Shown here: piece after piece, positions 1 to 7,561 of the stretch
Layout of the letters: each line of letters starts with the position of its first letter
Position numbering within the stretch: position 1 is the first letter of the stretch
Assembly: GCA_039808845.1 (NCBI GenBank)
Contig: JBDHTS010000018.1
Location: 1-32,114 of the forward strand
DNA length: 32,114 nt
From: JBDHTS01 sp039808845
GTDB taxonomy: Bacteria > Pseudomonadota > Alphaproteobacteria > Micavibrionales > Micavibrionaceae
Direction: 5' to 3'
Position numbers and translations under genes: made by a program
The notes under the pieces: generated by a model
What the model saw: only the letters and a program-made list of their open reading frames with translations
Told to the model about the DNA's origin: nothing
Databases searched by the model: none

Positions 1-1
1 C

Positions 2-157
2 AATACCTGGCTCATGGTGCAGGTCGATCATCATCCCATGAAGGATGACGATGTCGTCGTCACGCCTTTGATGCGGTTTTTTTACAAAACGGCGCTGGCC
101 GAGGCCGGTTACAGCAGCAACGGCCGGCTCATGCTCAACTGGCAACTGCAATTCTGA
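2..157 (+). CDS. C-terminal end of a probable outer-membrane beta-barrel protein (partial)
   Basis: Only the last 51 codons lie in the window; the gene begins before base 1. The end alternates polar and hydrophobic residues and finishes in LNWQLQF with a terminal Phe, which is the usual C-terminal signal of outer-membrane barrels recognised by the BAM complex. The visible part also has two short hairpin-like strands separated by Asp-rich and Gly/Ser-rich turns. It stops 12 bases before the HMA-domain gene and reads in the same direction, so the two are probably co-transcribed. That context suggests a role in metal handling or efflux at the outer membrane, but this is inference. The family cannot be named from so short a piece. 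Confidence 0.5.
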   Translation, partial: NTWLMVQVDHHPMKDDDVVVTPLMRFFYKTALAEAGYSSNGRLMLNWQLQF

Positions 158-169
158 TGGAGAGTTATC

Positions 170-472
170 ATGCGAACCGCGTTACTGGCATTGGCTTTAT
201 TTTTCACCTTGTCCGGCACGGCCTGCGCCGAAACGATCCGGGCATCCGTGAACGGCATGGTCTGCGCCTTCTGCGCCACCGGCATTGAAAAGACCTTCCG
301 GGCGCAGCCGGAAGTGGATGACGTCAGGGTCGACCTGGAACGGAAACTTGTGATGATCCGCACGAAGGAAGGGCGGACCCTGGACGATGCGCGGATAGGA
401 AAGATCATGACTGACGCCGGTTATTCCATCAACGGCATTGTCAGGGAGGAGAAGAATGAACCTGCGCGCTAG
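170..472 (+). CDS. Periplasmic heavy-metal-associated (HMA, MerP-like) protein
   Basis: A 100-residue protein with a signal peptide (residues 1-20, hydrophobic core LLALALFFTL, cleavage probably after ACA) followed by one HMA ferredoxin-like domain. The metal-binding loop GMVCAFC (Cys32 and Cys35) is intact, followed by the usual helix and the V-D-D-V-R-V-D-L strand. Such proteins bind a soft metal ion (Hg, Cu, Zn) in the periplasm and pass it to a membrane transporter. A ribosome-binding site GGAGAG lies just before the ATG. The last 17 bases overlap the next gene, which has MerT-like features, so the pair looks like a MerP/MerT-type unit. The metal is not determined by sequence. Confidence 0.8.
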   Translation: MRTALLALALFFTLSGTACAETIRASVNGMVCAFCATGIEKTFRAQPEVDDVRVDLERKLVMIRTKEGRTLDDARIGKIMTDAGYSINGIVREEKNEPAR

Positions 473-824
473 CCTTTTGCCAGCCGTGACGCTGTTCGGA
501 TCGCTCGGCACATTGCTGTGCTGCGCCCTGCCCGCTTTTCTGGTATCCATCGGCGCGGGCGCGGTGATGATCGGGCTGGTCAGCGCGTTTCCGCAGCTGG
601 CATGGCTGTCCGGGCACAAGATTCCGCTGTTCATTTTCGCCGGCACCATGCTGGCCGTCTCTGCGGCCTCCCGCGGCAGGGCCCGCAATGCCCCATGCCC
701 CGCCGATCCTGCGCAAGCCAGAGCTTGTCTGCGGCTGCGCCGGATTTCCACCGGGGTTTTTTATGTCTCGCTGGCGATATATGCGACAGGGTTTTTCTTC
801 GCTTTCATCGCGCAATACCTGTGA
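456..824 (+). CDS. MerT-like inner-membrane metal transport protein
   Basis: 122 residues with three predicted membrane spans (about 9-32, 55-72, 99-121). The start is the ATG at 456, preceded by GGGAGGAGA; a TTG six codons upstream has no such site. A Cys pair (Cys22-Cys23, in LLCCALP) sits in the first span, and two more cysteines (Cys81 and Cys91) lie in the loop between spans 2 and 3. This is the arrangement known for the mercuric transporter MerT, in which the first pair takes metal from MerP and the loop pair delivers it to the cytoplasm. Overall similarity to MerT otherwise looks low, so the substrate is open. Its overlap with the HMA gene implies translational coupling. Confidence 0.6.
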   Translation: MNLRASLLPAVTLFGSLGTLLCCALPAFLVSIGAGAVMIGLVSAFPQLAWLSGHKIPLFIFAGTMLAVSAASRGRARNAPCPADPAQARACLRLRRISTGVFYVSLAIYATGFFFAFIAQYL

Positions 825-863
825 AGCAGCGTCTATGCACCATGATCATGATCGTTGCTGTCC

Positions 864-968
864 TTAAGCGTACCGGCCAAAGATGCAGTGCGGGACGAGT
901 GAAAACAGGAAAAATGCCAGGGTTACCCAGGCAAAACCATAATCTTTCAATAAAGATTCACGTTTCAT
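864..968 (-). CDS. Putative 34-residue single-span membrane protein, possibly truncated
   Basis: A short minus-strand ORF in an otherwise empty 276-base gap. It has an AGCAGG-type ribosome-binding site before its ATG and encodes a charged N-terminus (MKRESLLKDYG) followed by one hydrophobic segment rich in Phe, Trp and Leu, ending PHCIFGRYA. The pattern looks like a genuine small membrane protein rather than random reading. Shifting frame at the end gives a His/Asp-rich tail (NDHDHGA) and a stop at about 833, so the stop at 864 may be a truncation of a slightly longer gene. It is convergent with the MerT-like gene. No family is claimed. Confidence 0.35.
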   Translation of the reverse strand: MKRESLLKDYGFAWVTLAFFLFSLVPHCIFGRYA

Positions 969-1044
969 GAAACACCTGCTTGTAGCGCAGCGGAACGAAA
1001 GGCCAACGCTTCGCCGTTGCGTTTGTTCCGGATACAGGCGGCTC

Positions 1045-1073
1045 TTGGCTTTTCAGGCTATCCTGTTTAGATT
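1045..1073 (+). promoter_or_regulatory. Sigma-70-type promoter for rnd and the lpt run
   Basis: TTGGCT at 1045-1050 and TAGATT at 1068-1073 are separated by 17 bases. Predicted transcription would begin near 1080, about 20 bases before the rnd ATG at 1101. No other comparably good promoter was seen before rpoN, so this may drive much of the lpt run. Found by eye only. Confidence 0.45.
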
Positions 1074-1100
1074 AGGGCAGATTTTAACGGACAGGATGCC

Positions 1101-1712
1101 ATGACCATCACATTGCATAAGGGCGATTTGCCGAACGGGCTCGATCTTGGGCGAACGATTGCGGTCGATACCGAGGCGATGGGCCTGGACAATCACCGGG
1201 ACAGGCTGTGCCTTGTGCAGCTGTCGTCCGGGGACGGCCATGCGCATCTGGTGCAGTTTCCCGACCGGAATTACGCAGCGCCGAACCTTAAGAAGCTGTT
1301 GTCTGATCCGAAGGTGGAGAAGATCTTTCATTTCGCCCGGTTCGACATTGCCATCATCAAACAGTATCTCGGCGTGGAATGCACGCCGCTGTACTGCACG
1401 CGCCTGTCCTCCATGCTGTGCCGGACGTTTACCGACAAGCACGGTCTGCGCGAACTGTGCAAGGATCTTCTGAACATCGAGCTGAACAAACAGCAGCAAT
1501 CCTCCGACTGGGGGGCGGACACGCTGACGCAGGAACAGATGGCCTATGCCGCCAACGACGTTCTGTACCTGCATGCGTTGAAAGAAAAACTGGAAGTGAT
1601 GCTGAAGCGCGAAGGACGGCTGGAACTGGCGAAGGCATGCTTCTCCTTTCTGCCGACGCGCGCGGCGCTGGATCTCGCGGGCTGGGACAATGTCGACATC
1701 TTCGCGCACTAA
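1101..1712 (+). CDS. rnd: Ribonuclease D-type 3'-5' exoribonuclease, short form
   Basis: 203 residues forming a single DEDDy exonuclease domain. All catalytic residues are visible: Asp23 and Glu25 in VDTEAMGL, Asp82 in FARFD, and Tyr149/Asp153 in the YAAND motif. These enzymes trim the 3' ends of tRNA precursors and other small RNAs using two metal ions. E. coli RNase D is about 375 residues and carries C-terminal HRDC domains; this protein has none, which is common for the short alphaproteobacterial form. The start ATG is preceded by ACAGGA. It is first in the run leading to kdsD and overlaps upstream in-frame sequence of that gene, a gene order typical of alphaproteobacteria. Confidence 0.9.
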   Translation: MTITLHKGDLPNGLDLGRTIAVDTEAMGLDNHRDRLCLVQLSSGDGHAHLVQFPDRNYAAPNLKKLLSDPKVEKIFHFARFDIAIIKQYLGVECTPLYCTRLSSMLCRTFTDKHGLRELCKDLLNIELNKQQQSSDWGADTLTQEQMAYAANDVLYLHALKEKLEVMLKREGRLELAKACFSFLPTRAALDLAGWDNVDIFAH

Positions 1713-1722
1713 AGACAAGGGA

Positions 1723-2712
1723 ATGGCGGACGCCTTAACGGATATCTCGAACGGCCTGAAGGTCCTGCGCGCGGAAATCGACGGGCTGACCGCGCTGGCC
1801 GACACGCTGGATGAAAGATTCGCGGATGCCGCCGCCGCAATCCACGCGCTGAAGAGCAGCGCGAAGCGCGGGCGTCTGATCGTTGCCGGAATCGGCAAGA
1901 GCGGGCATGTGGCGCGGAAGATCGCGGCCACGCTCGCCTCCACCGGAACACCATCCCATTTTGTTCATCCGGGCGAAGCGAGCCATGGCGACCTGGGCAT
2001 GGTGACGGAGGACGATGTCGTCCTGATGCTTTCCAATTCCGGCGAAAACAGCGAATTGTCTGACCTGATCCATTACACGAGGCGTTACGGCATCCATCTG
2101 ATCGCCATCACCGGTAATGCGGAAAGCGTGCTGGCGAAACACGCGGATACGGTTCTGCTGCTGCCCAAAGTGCCGGAGGCCTGTCCCAACGGCCTGGCGC
2201 CGACGACATCCACCACCATGATGATGGCATTGGGCGACGCGCTGGCGGTCGCCCTGCTTGAAAAGATGGGTCTGACGAAGGAACAGTACAAGGTCTTCCA
2301 TCCCGGCGGCAAATTGGGCCAGCGCCTGATGACGGTGGCGGAGATCATGCATGCAGGCGAGGCGTTACCGCTGGTGCGCGACACGGCCAGGATGGATGAG
2401 GCGCTGCTGGCCCTGACAGAAAAAAATCTCGGCTGCGTGCTCGTGACGGGCGCGGACGGGACTTTGAAGGGCATTATCACCGATGGCGATCTGAAACGGC
2501 ATATGGCGCCGGATCTGCTGCAAAAGCCGGTTTCGGATGTGATGACGGAATCGCCGCGCATGATCGAACAGTCTTCCCTTGCCGTCGAGGCGGTCAACGT
2601 GATGACCCGCACGCCCGGCCGTTATCTCACCAGCCTGATCGCCGTAGACAAGGACGGCCGCCTTGCCGGCCTGATACGCCTGCAGGACTGCCTGCAGGCC
2701 GGCATCGTGTGA
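1723..2712 (+). CDS. kdsD: D-arabinose 5-phosphate isomerase
   Basis: 329 residues from the ATG at 1723, which follows AAGGGA; an in-frame ATG at 1690 lies inside rnd and lacks a ribosome-binding site. The N-terminal SIS domain (about 35-190) shows GIGKSGHVARK (56-66), HPGEASHGDLG (82-92), SNSGEN and APTTST. It is followed by HPGGKLGQ and two CBS domains (about 205-329). The enzyme converts ribulose 5-phosphate to arabinose 5-phosphate, the first committed step to Kdo of the LPS inner core. Its position directly before lptC-lptA-lptB fits LPS biogenesis. The stop overlaps the start of lptC (TGATG). The name kpsF is also used for this family. Confidence 0.93.
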   Translation: MADALTDISNGLKVLRAEIDGLTALADTLDERFADAAAAIHALKSSAKRGRLIVAGIGKSGHVARKIAATLASTGTPSHFVHPGEASHGDLGMVTEDDVVLMLSNSGENSELSDLIHYTRRYGIHLIAITGNAESVLAKHADTVLLLPKVPEACPNGLAPTTSTTMMMALGDALAVALLEKMGLTKEQYKVFHPGGKLGQRLMTVAEIMHAGEALPLVRDTARMDEALLALTEKNLGCVLVTGADGTLKGIITDGDLKRHMAPDLLQKPVSDVMTESPRMIEQSSLAVEAVNVMTRTPGRYLTSLIAVDKDGRLAGLIRLQDCLQAGIV

Positions 2713-3365
2713 TGCAGGACGACAACCGCCGCGACCGGTTGAACGTCCTGACCTCCGCGCGGACTCCCCCGCCCTCCAACCCGCATTACAGCCGGATTGT
2801 CGCCATCCTGCGTCTTGCCCTGCCTTTGCTGGCCATCGCCATCATCGCGGTCGTTCTGGCCTGGCCGCGCATGGACCGCCTGCCGGAAATGGTTGCGGAG
2901 AACAAGAAAAATCCGGGCCAGCCAATTGCCAATGAGCTGGTCAATCCACGCTTCGAAAGCGAAGACAAGGAAGGCCAGCCTTACGTCATCACCGCACAGC
3001 GGGCGCAGCAGAGTTCCAAAGACAAGGATGTCGTCATTCTGGACAATCCGAACGGACAGGCCGTTCTTAAAGACGGAGACATTATCGGCATGAAGTCGTT
3101 GCGCGGCGCTTACCGGCAGAAGGCGCAGCGTCTGCTGCTCGACCGCGCGGTCACACTGGAGCATAATAAGGGATATCATGCCGAAACCGAACGCCTGATG
3201 ATCGACATGGCGCAGCGCACAGCCTGGACGGACATGCCCGTGCGCGGCGAGGGACCTGCCGGAAAACTGAAGGCTATGGGCCTCAAGGCTTCCGCCGATG
3301 CCGGATCGCTGATTTTCACAGGCCCAGCCACGCTTATTCTATATCAATCGTCCAAAGGATTTTAA
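2712..3365 (+). CDS. lptC: LPS export protein LptC
   Basis: 217 residues. The ATG at 2712 shares a base with the kdsD stop; a GTG immediately upstream is also possible. There is a cytoplasmic N-terminus of about 30 residues rich in Pro and Arg, one membrane span (about 30-51, LRLALPLLAIAIIAVVLAW), then a periplasmic domain of the LptA/LptC beta-jellyroll type with repeated motifs such as NPRFESEDKEGQPY. LptC connects the LptBFG ATPase-permease to the LptA bridge that carries LPS across the periplasm. The sequence is diverged, as usual for alphaproteobacterial LptC, but the topology and its place between kdsD and lptA make the call firm. Confidence 0.88.
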   Translation: MQDDNRRDRLNVLTSARTPPPSNPHYSRIVAILRLALPLLAIAIIAVVLAWPRMDRLPEMVAENKKNPGQPIANELVNPRFESEDKEGQPYVITAQRAQQSSKDKDVVILDNPNGQAVLKDGDIIGMKSLRGAYRQKAQRLLLDRAVTLEHNKGYHAETERLMIDMAQRTAWTDMPVRGEGPAGKLKAMGLKASADAGSLIFTGPATLILYQSSKGF

Positions 3366-3368
3366 AAA

Positions 3369-4184
3369 ATGCGCATTTTATTCCTGTTCTTTCTCATCAG
3401 CTTAACAGCCTTCTCCGCACAGGCTCAGGATCTGATGCCCGGACAAAAAGACCAGCCGCTGGAAATTACGGCCCGGAAAACGCTGGAATGGCTCCGCAAC
3501 GAAAACAAGTACGTGGCCCGGGGCCAGGCCATGGCAAAGCAGGGCGATACCTCCATCGCCGCGGATACCCTGACGGCAAATTACCGGGAAACGAAAAAAT
3601 CGGGCACCGATATCTACCAGATGATCGCGGAAGGAAACGTACGCATCGTGTCCCGTGAGAATGTGGCCGAAGGGGACAAGGCTGTGTACGATGTGGACAA
3701 GGGCCTGGCCACCATGACGGGAAAATCCCTAAGCCTTGTGGCGCCTGGCCAGATCGTGACCGCCCGCGACCGGTTTGAGTACTGGGTAAAGGACGGACGC
3801 CTGAACGCCATTGGCAAGGCGCACGCCGTACGCGGAGAAGACACGATGGACGCGGACAGCCTGTCCGCCATTTTCCGTGAAAACCCAAAGACCGGAAAAC
3901 AGGAACTATCGCGGCTGGAGGCCGATGGCAACGTGGTCATCACAACCCCGACCGAGGTCCTGCGGGGTGAAAAGGGAGAGTACGATGCCGCGACCGATGT
4001 CGCGAAACTGATCGGCAAGGTCAGCATCAAGCGCGGCCCCAACATGCTGGAAGGCGACAGCGCCGACGTCAACCTGACCACCAATGTCAGCCGTATGCAT
4101 GGCGGTGAACGGAATAACGGACGCGTCAGGGGTGTCTTCTACCCGAACAGCGAAAAAGGCATGAAAAAGCCGGGAACGCCGTAA
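3369..4184 (+). CDS. lptA: LPS transport periplasmic protein LptA
   Basis: 271 residues starting three bases after lptC. A signal peptide ends AQAQD (cleavage near residue 19). The body carries the OstA/LptA repeat with EITARKTLEW, AKQGDTSIAADTLTANY and the AEGNVRI strand, and a second block with similar phrases (DSLSAIFRE, EADGNVVI). LptA polymerises into a beta-jellyroll bridge that moves LPS from LptC to LptD in the outer membrane. E. coli LptA is about 185 residues; the greater length here comes from the extra repeat and a basic, Gly-rich tail (NNGRVRG...KKPGTP). It probably shares a transcript with lptC and lptB. Confidence 0.9.
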   Translation: MRILFLFFLISLTAFSAQAQDLMPGQKDQPLEITARKTLEWLRNENKYVARGQAMAKQGDTSIAADTLTANYRETKKSGTDIYQMIAEGNVRIVSRENVAEGDKAVYDVDKGLATMTGKSLSLVAPGQIVTARDRFEYWVKDGRLNAIGKAHAVRGEDTMDADSLSAIFRENPKTGKQELSRLEADGNVVITTPTEVLRGEKGEYDAATDVAKLIGKVSIKRGPNMLEGDSADVNLTTNVSRMHGGERNNGRVRGVFYPNSEKGMKKPGTP

Positions 4185-4223
4185 ACTTGCAAAAAACGCT
4201 CCGCAGCACTAGAGTGCCGGGCT

Positions 4224-4973
4224 ATGAACAAGCCACGCCTGCAGCCGGTGCCCAAAGGGCTGACCGTCCGGCATCTCTCGAAAACGTATCGCAAGCGGCC
4301 CGTCCTGAGAGATGTCAGCCTGTCGGTCAACAGGGGGGAGGCCGTCGCCCTGCTGGGCCCCAACGGCGCCGGGAAAACCACGTGTTTTTATATCGTCACC
4401 GGCCTGATTCCCCCCGATACGGGATCCATTCAGCTGGACGGGCATGATGTGACCGCCCTGCCCATGTACCGCCGCGCCCGGCTGGGCATCGGCTATCTGC
4501 CGCAGGAATCGTCCATCTTCAGGGGTCTGAGCGTTGAGGACAACGTCAGGGCCGTCCTCCAGGGCCAGGATCTGAGTCCGGAGATGCAGGAAGTGCTGCT
4601 GGAAGACCTGCTGCATGAATTTTCCATCGCCCATCTGCGCCGTACGCCCGCGCTCGCCCTGTCGGGCGGGGAGCGCCGCCGGGTGGAGATCGCGCGCGCG
4701 CTGGCGTCCCGCCCGCATTTCATGCTTCTGGACGAACCCTTGGCCGGAATCGACCCGATCGCGGTGGGGGAAATCCGCAGCCTGATCGGCCATCTGAAAA
4801 CGCGGGGCATCGGGGTTCTGATCACCGACCATAATGTCCGGGACACGCTCGATATCGTCGACCGCGCCTATATCCTGCATGATGGCCAGGTGCTGATGGA
4901 AGGAACCCCCGCCGACATCGTCGCGCACGAAGACGTGCGGAGGGTCTATCTGGGCGAGGAATTCTCCCTCTGA
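4224..4973 (+). CDS. lptB: LPS export ABC transporter ATPase LptB
   Basis: 249 residues, a complete ABC ATPase. Walker A is GPNGAGKT (45-52), the Q-loop is Gln94 in YLPQESSIFR, the signature is LSGGE (146-150), Walker B runs into LLDEP with catalytic Glu171, and the switch His203 lies in TDHNVRDTLD. The YLPQE...FR and TDHNV stretches are characteristic of LptB rather than amino-acid transporter ATPases. LptB powers extraction of LPS from the inner membrane with LptF/LptG, which are not in this window. It starts 39 bases after lptA, and the ribosome-binding site is weak. A stem-loop follows the stop. Confidence 0.95.
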   Translation: MNKPRLQPVPKGLTVRHLSKTYRKRPVLRDVSLSVNRGEAVALLGPNGAGKTTCFYIVTGLIPPDTGSIQLDGHDVTALPMYRRARLGIGYLPQESSIFRGLSVEDNVRAVLQGQDLSPEMQEVLLEDLLHEFSIAHLRRTPALALSGGERRRVEIARALASRPHFMLLDEPLAGIDPIAVGEIRSLIGHLKTRGIGVLITDHNVRDTLDIVDRAYILHDGQVLMEGTPADIVAHEDVRRVYLGEEFSL

Positions 4974-4981
4974 TTCCCTAT

Positions 4982-5000
4982 GGAAAGGGAACGCCTTTCC
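4982..5000 (+). other. Short stem-loop between lptB and rpoN
   Basis: GGAAAGG (4982-4988) pairs with CCTTTCC (4994-5000) around a five-base loop, directly after the lptB stop. Only three T follow before an A-rich stretch, so it is a poor intrinsic terminator and may be a processing or attenuation site ahead of rpoN. Confidence 0.35.
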
Positions 5001-5095
5001 TTTAAAAAATCGTGAAGATTAACCATTTCATGCCTGCGCAGGGGCATAATTTTGCCGTCCCCGCGCCATGCATTTCGTGGTAAAATAGGAGAGTC

Positions 5096-6556
5096 ATGAC
5101 CACGATTTCCCAGAAACTGGATCTCCGCCAGGGCCAGAACCTCGTAATGACGCCGCAGCTGCAGCAGGCGATTAAGCTTCTGCAGCTGAACAATGCCGAG
5201 CTGGCGGATTATATCGAGGCGGAACTGGCGCAGAATCCCCTGCTTGAAAAGAGCGAAGCTGAAGAGTCCGGGGACGGCCTGCAGGAGCGAAAGGCGGAGC
5301 GGGACGGATTGCAGGACGATTTCGATCAGGGCTGGACCGGCAACGAAGGCGGATCCGGCGGCCTTCAGGACTTCGATCCGGGCACGTCGATGGCTTCGGT
5401 CGGCGCGGGCGGCAGCCGCTCTTTCGACCTGCCGGAAAACAGTTTCGAAAATACGATTCCGAAACAGACGACGCTGCGCGAGCATCTTCTGGAACAGCTG
5501 AACATGACATGCGACGACGCGCGTGACCAGATGGCGGGCGCGCTCCTCATCGACATGCTGGACGAAGCCGGCTACCTGCGCCATGGAGAGGACGAGTTGT
5601 GCCGGCGCCTGGGTTTGCCTGAGGAACGGCTCAACCGCATGCTCGCCCGGATGAAGCAGTTTACACCGACAGGGGTTTTTGCGCGCGACCTGAAGGAATG
5701 CCTGGGCCTGCAGCTGGAGGAACAGGGGCGCCTGGACGCGCCGATGCAAAAGCTGCTGGCCCGGCTTGACCGGCTGGCCGCCCATGATTTCAAAGGGCTG
5801 GCTGCCTCATGCGGCGTTAACGAAACCTATCTGCGCGACATGGTGGCGGAGATCCGCTCCCTCAATCCCCGCCCCGCCGCCGATTTCGATCATCTGGTCG
5901 TGCAGACGGTGGTTCCGGATGTCCTGATGAAGCGCCTGCCGAAAAACCTGGGCGGCGGCTGGCGCGTCGAGTTGAACTCCGAAACCCTTCCCAAAGTGCT
6001 GATCAACCAGTCATACTACACGGAAGTGGCCAGAAAAGCGCAGGAGCGCAAGGACAAGGATTACCTGAACCAGCAGCTCACCTCCGCCAACTGGCTGGTC
6101 CGCGCGATGGACCAGCGGGCGAAAACCATCCTGAAGGTCGCGGGAGAGATCGTCGAGCAGCAGGAAGCGTTCTTCCTGTACGGCATCGAATTCCTCAAGC
6201 CGCTGACGCTGAAAGACATCGCGGAAAAGATCGACATGCATGAAAGCACGGTCAGCCGGGTGACCAGCAACAAATTCATCGGCACGCCGCGCGGCGTGTT
6301 CGAGCTGAAATACTTTTTCTCGACAGCCCTGGCCGGATCGCAGGGGGCGCATTCGGCCGAATCGGTGAAAGCGCGGATCAAAACCCTGATCGATACCGAA
6401 GATCCGGAGAGCACGCTGTCCGACGACCGGCTGGTCGAAATTTTGGAAAAGGACGGCATTGAAATCGCGCGGCGCACGGTGGCCAAGTATCGCGAGGGGC
6501 TGAACATTCCCTCTTCCGTCCAGCGCCGCCGCATGAAACGGAGGGAAAGCGACTAA
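5096..6556 (+). CDS. rpoN: RNA polymerase sigma-54 factor
   Basis: 486 residues with the three sigma-54 regions in order. Region I (about 1-50) is Gln/Leu-rich (LVMTPQLQQAIKLLQ...LAQNPLLE) and binds enhancer-dependent activators. Region II (about 55-130) is acidic and low in complexity. Region III has the core-binding part, the helix-turn-helix for the -12 element (DIAEKIDMHESTVSRVTSNK) and the C-terminal RpoN box RRTVAKYRE that reads the -24 element. The ATG follows TAGGAGAG. The rpoN-hpf order after lptB is widely conserved in proteobacteria. Genes controlled by it cannot be told from this window. Confidence 0.95.
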   Translation: MTTISQKLDLRQGQNLVMTPQLQQAIKLLQLNNAELADYIEAELAQNPLLEKSEAEESGDGLQERKAERDGLQDDFDQGWTGNEGGSGGLQDFDPGTSMASVGAGGSRSFDLPENSFENTIPKQTTLREHLLEQLNMTCDDARDQMAGALLIDMLDEAGYLRHGEDELCRRLGLPEERLNRMLARMKQFTPTGVFARDLKECLGLQLEEQGRLDAPMQKLLARLDRLAAHDFKGLAASCGVNETYLRDMVAEIRSLNPRPAADFDHLVVQTVVPDVLMKRLPKNLGGGWRVELNSETLPKVLINQSYYTEVARKAQERKDKDYLNQQLTSANWLVRAMDQRAKTILKVAGEIVEQQEAFFLYGIEFLKPLTLKDIAEKIDMHESTVSRVTSNKFIGTPRGVFELKYFFSTALAGSQGAHSAESVKARIKTLIDTEDPESTLSDDRLVEILEKDGIEIARRTVAKYREGLNIPSSVQRRRMKRRESD

Positions 6557-6660
6557 AGAGAGGCAGGCAAGGTTGATGGCAGTCCGGTCCGATGCCATAT
6601 CTTCTGGGGACCGCATAATATTTCAGAATAACCCTATCGAACCAAGGAAAGGGACAGATC

Positions 6661-7251
6661 ATGCAAACGAATATCCAGGGCAAGCAAATGGATGTCGGAG
6701 ACGCTCTGCGCGCCCGCGTTCTGGAGAAACTGGAAGAGATCAACGGAAAATATTTCAACCACGCCACCGACGCCACGGTCACCTTCGCCAGGGAAGGGCA
6801 TGGGCACGGCCTCGTCAAGGCGCATGTTTCCATTCGCGTCGGACGCAATATCATGGTCGTGGCGGATGCCGCCGAGAACGATCCCTATGTCAGCTTCGAG
6901 GCCGCAAGCGCGAAGGTCGCCAAGCAACTGCGCCGCTATAAACGCCGTCTGCGCGACCATCACGAGCGGCAGGAGCGCATGCCGGAAGAACAGGCTCTCA
7001 AAGCGCTGGATTACACGCTGGCGGAAGACGACGGGATTCAGCAGGGCGATGATCCCGTCATCATTGCCGAGATGCCGACTCTGGTCCCGACCATTTGCGT
7101 TTCCGATGCGGTCATGCGAATGGATCTATCGGGCCAGACGGCCTTCCTTTTCCGCAACGCCAGGCATGGCGGCATCAACATGGTCTACCGCAGGCCGGAC
7201 GGGAATGTCGGCTGGGTGGACCCGGCCATGACGGCACAGGCGGCCGAATAG
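6661..7251 (+). CDS. hpf: Ribosome hibernation promoting factor, long form
   Basis: 196 residues. The N-terminal domain (about 1-105) is the ribosome-binding HPF/YfiA fold with AASAKVAKQLRRYKRRLRDH at its basic end, which sits in the decoding centre of the 30S subunit. A variable linker (about 105-135) leads to the C-terminal dimerisation domain (about 136-190, SGQTAFLFRNARHGGINMVYRR.DG..GWVDP). That second domain marks the long form, which joins two 70S ribosomes into 100S dimers in resting cells. A good AAGGAAAGGGA site precedes the ATG. It lies 104 bases after rpoN, as in many proteobacteria, but ptsN does not follow. Confidence 0.93.
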   Translation: MQTNIQGKQMDVGDALRARVLEKLEEINGKYFNHATDATVTFAREGHGHGLVKAHVSIRVGRNIMVVADAAENDPYVSFEAASAKVAKQLRRYKRRLRDHHERQERMPEEQALKALDYTLAEDDGIQQGDDPVIIAEMPTLVPTICVSDAVMRMDLSGQTAFLFRNARHGGINMVYRRPDGNVGWVDPAMTAQAAE

Positions 7252-7259
7252 AGATTTTA

Positions 7260-7285
7260 GAAAACCGCCTTTCAAGGCGGTTTTC
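7260..7285 (+). terminator. Strong rho-independent terminator after hpf, probably bidirectional
   Basis: GAAAACCGCC (7260-7269) pairs perfectly with GGCGGTTTTC (7276-7285) around a TTTCAA loop, with T-rich sequence on the plus strand and a matching T run in the stem on the minus strand. It ends the lpt-rpoN-hpf run and faces the convergent DUF1150 gene, so it can serve both. Confidence 0.85.
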
Positions 7286-7308
7286 TTACATGGATACAAT
7301 CTGAATTC

Positions 7309-7536
7309 TCAGTGGACGGTCACAGGCGCAAGATCGTTCGTGCGCGCGATCATGATCGCCTGATCGGCGCGGTCCTGTATGCTCAGCAATGTGCCGTCAG
7401 CGGCATGCAGGGTCCAGACGACCCGGTCGCCATCAGCCACACCCGGCCTGATATAGGCGATCTGGTTGAGGCCCAGCATCAGGAAGCCCTTGGGAGAAAG
7501 GTTTTTCAGCAGACGGTCCGCATTCTGGGCATTCAT
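7309..7536 (-). CDS. DUF1150 family small protein
   Basis: 75 residues from the ATG at 7536, which follows GAGGATG; longer in-frame reading upstream runs into the hsp20 gene in another frame and is not supported. The sequence has the pattern I recall for DUF1150 (PKGFLMLGLNQIAYIRP, then VVWTLHAADG and a closing D-x-A-x-x-x-A repeat). DUF1150 genes are found almost only in Alphaproteobacteria, typically beside an Hsp20 gene, as here: it lies 25 bases downstream of hsp20 on the same strand, so the two probably share one heat-induced transcript. The function is unknown. No signal peptide or membrane span is seen. Confidence 0.75.
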   Translation of the reverse strand: MNAQNADRLLKNLSPKGFLMLGLNQIAYIRPGVADGDRVVWTLHAADGTLLSIQDRADQAIMIARTNDLAPVTVH

Positions 7537-7561
7537 GAAAGGCTCATCCTCAATAAAAACG

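Noticed and set aside
835..867. Ten-codon His/Cys peptide ORF (MHHDHDRCCP) after the MerT-like gene
   Set aside because: Tempting as a metal-binding leader, but there is no ribosome-binding site and the bases include a CATGATCATG palindrome that gives His/Asp in either direction.
1690..1722. Earlier ATG start for kdsD inside rnd
   Set aside because: No ribosome-binding site and no conserved residues before MADALTDIS; the ATG at 1723 has AAGGGA.
4982..5003. Rho-independent terminator after lptB
   Set aside because: The stem is only seven pairs and the T run three bases, so it is listed as a stem-loop and not as a terminator.
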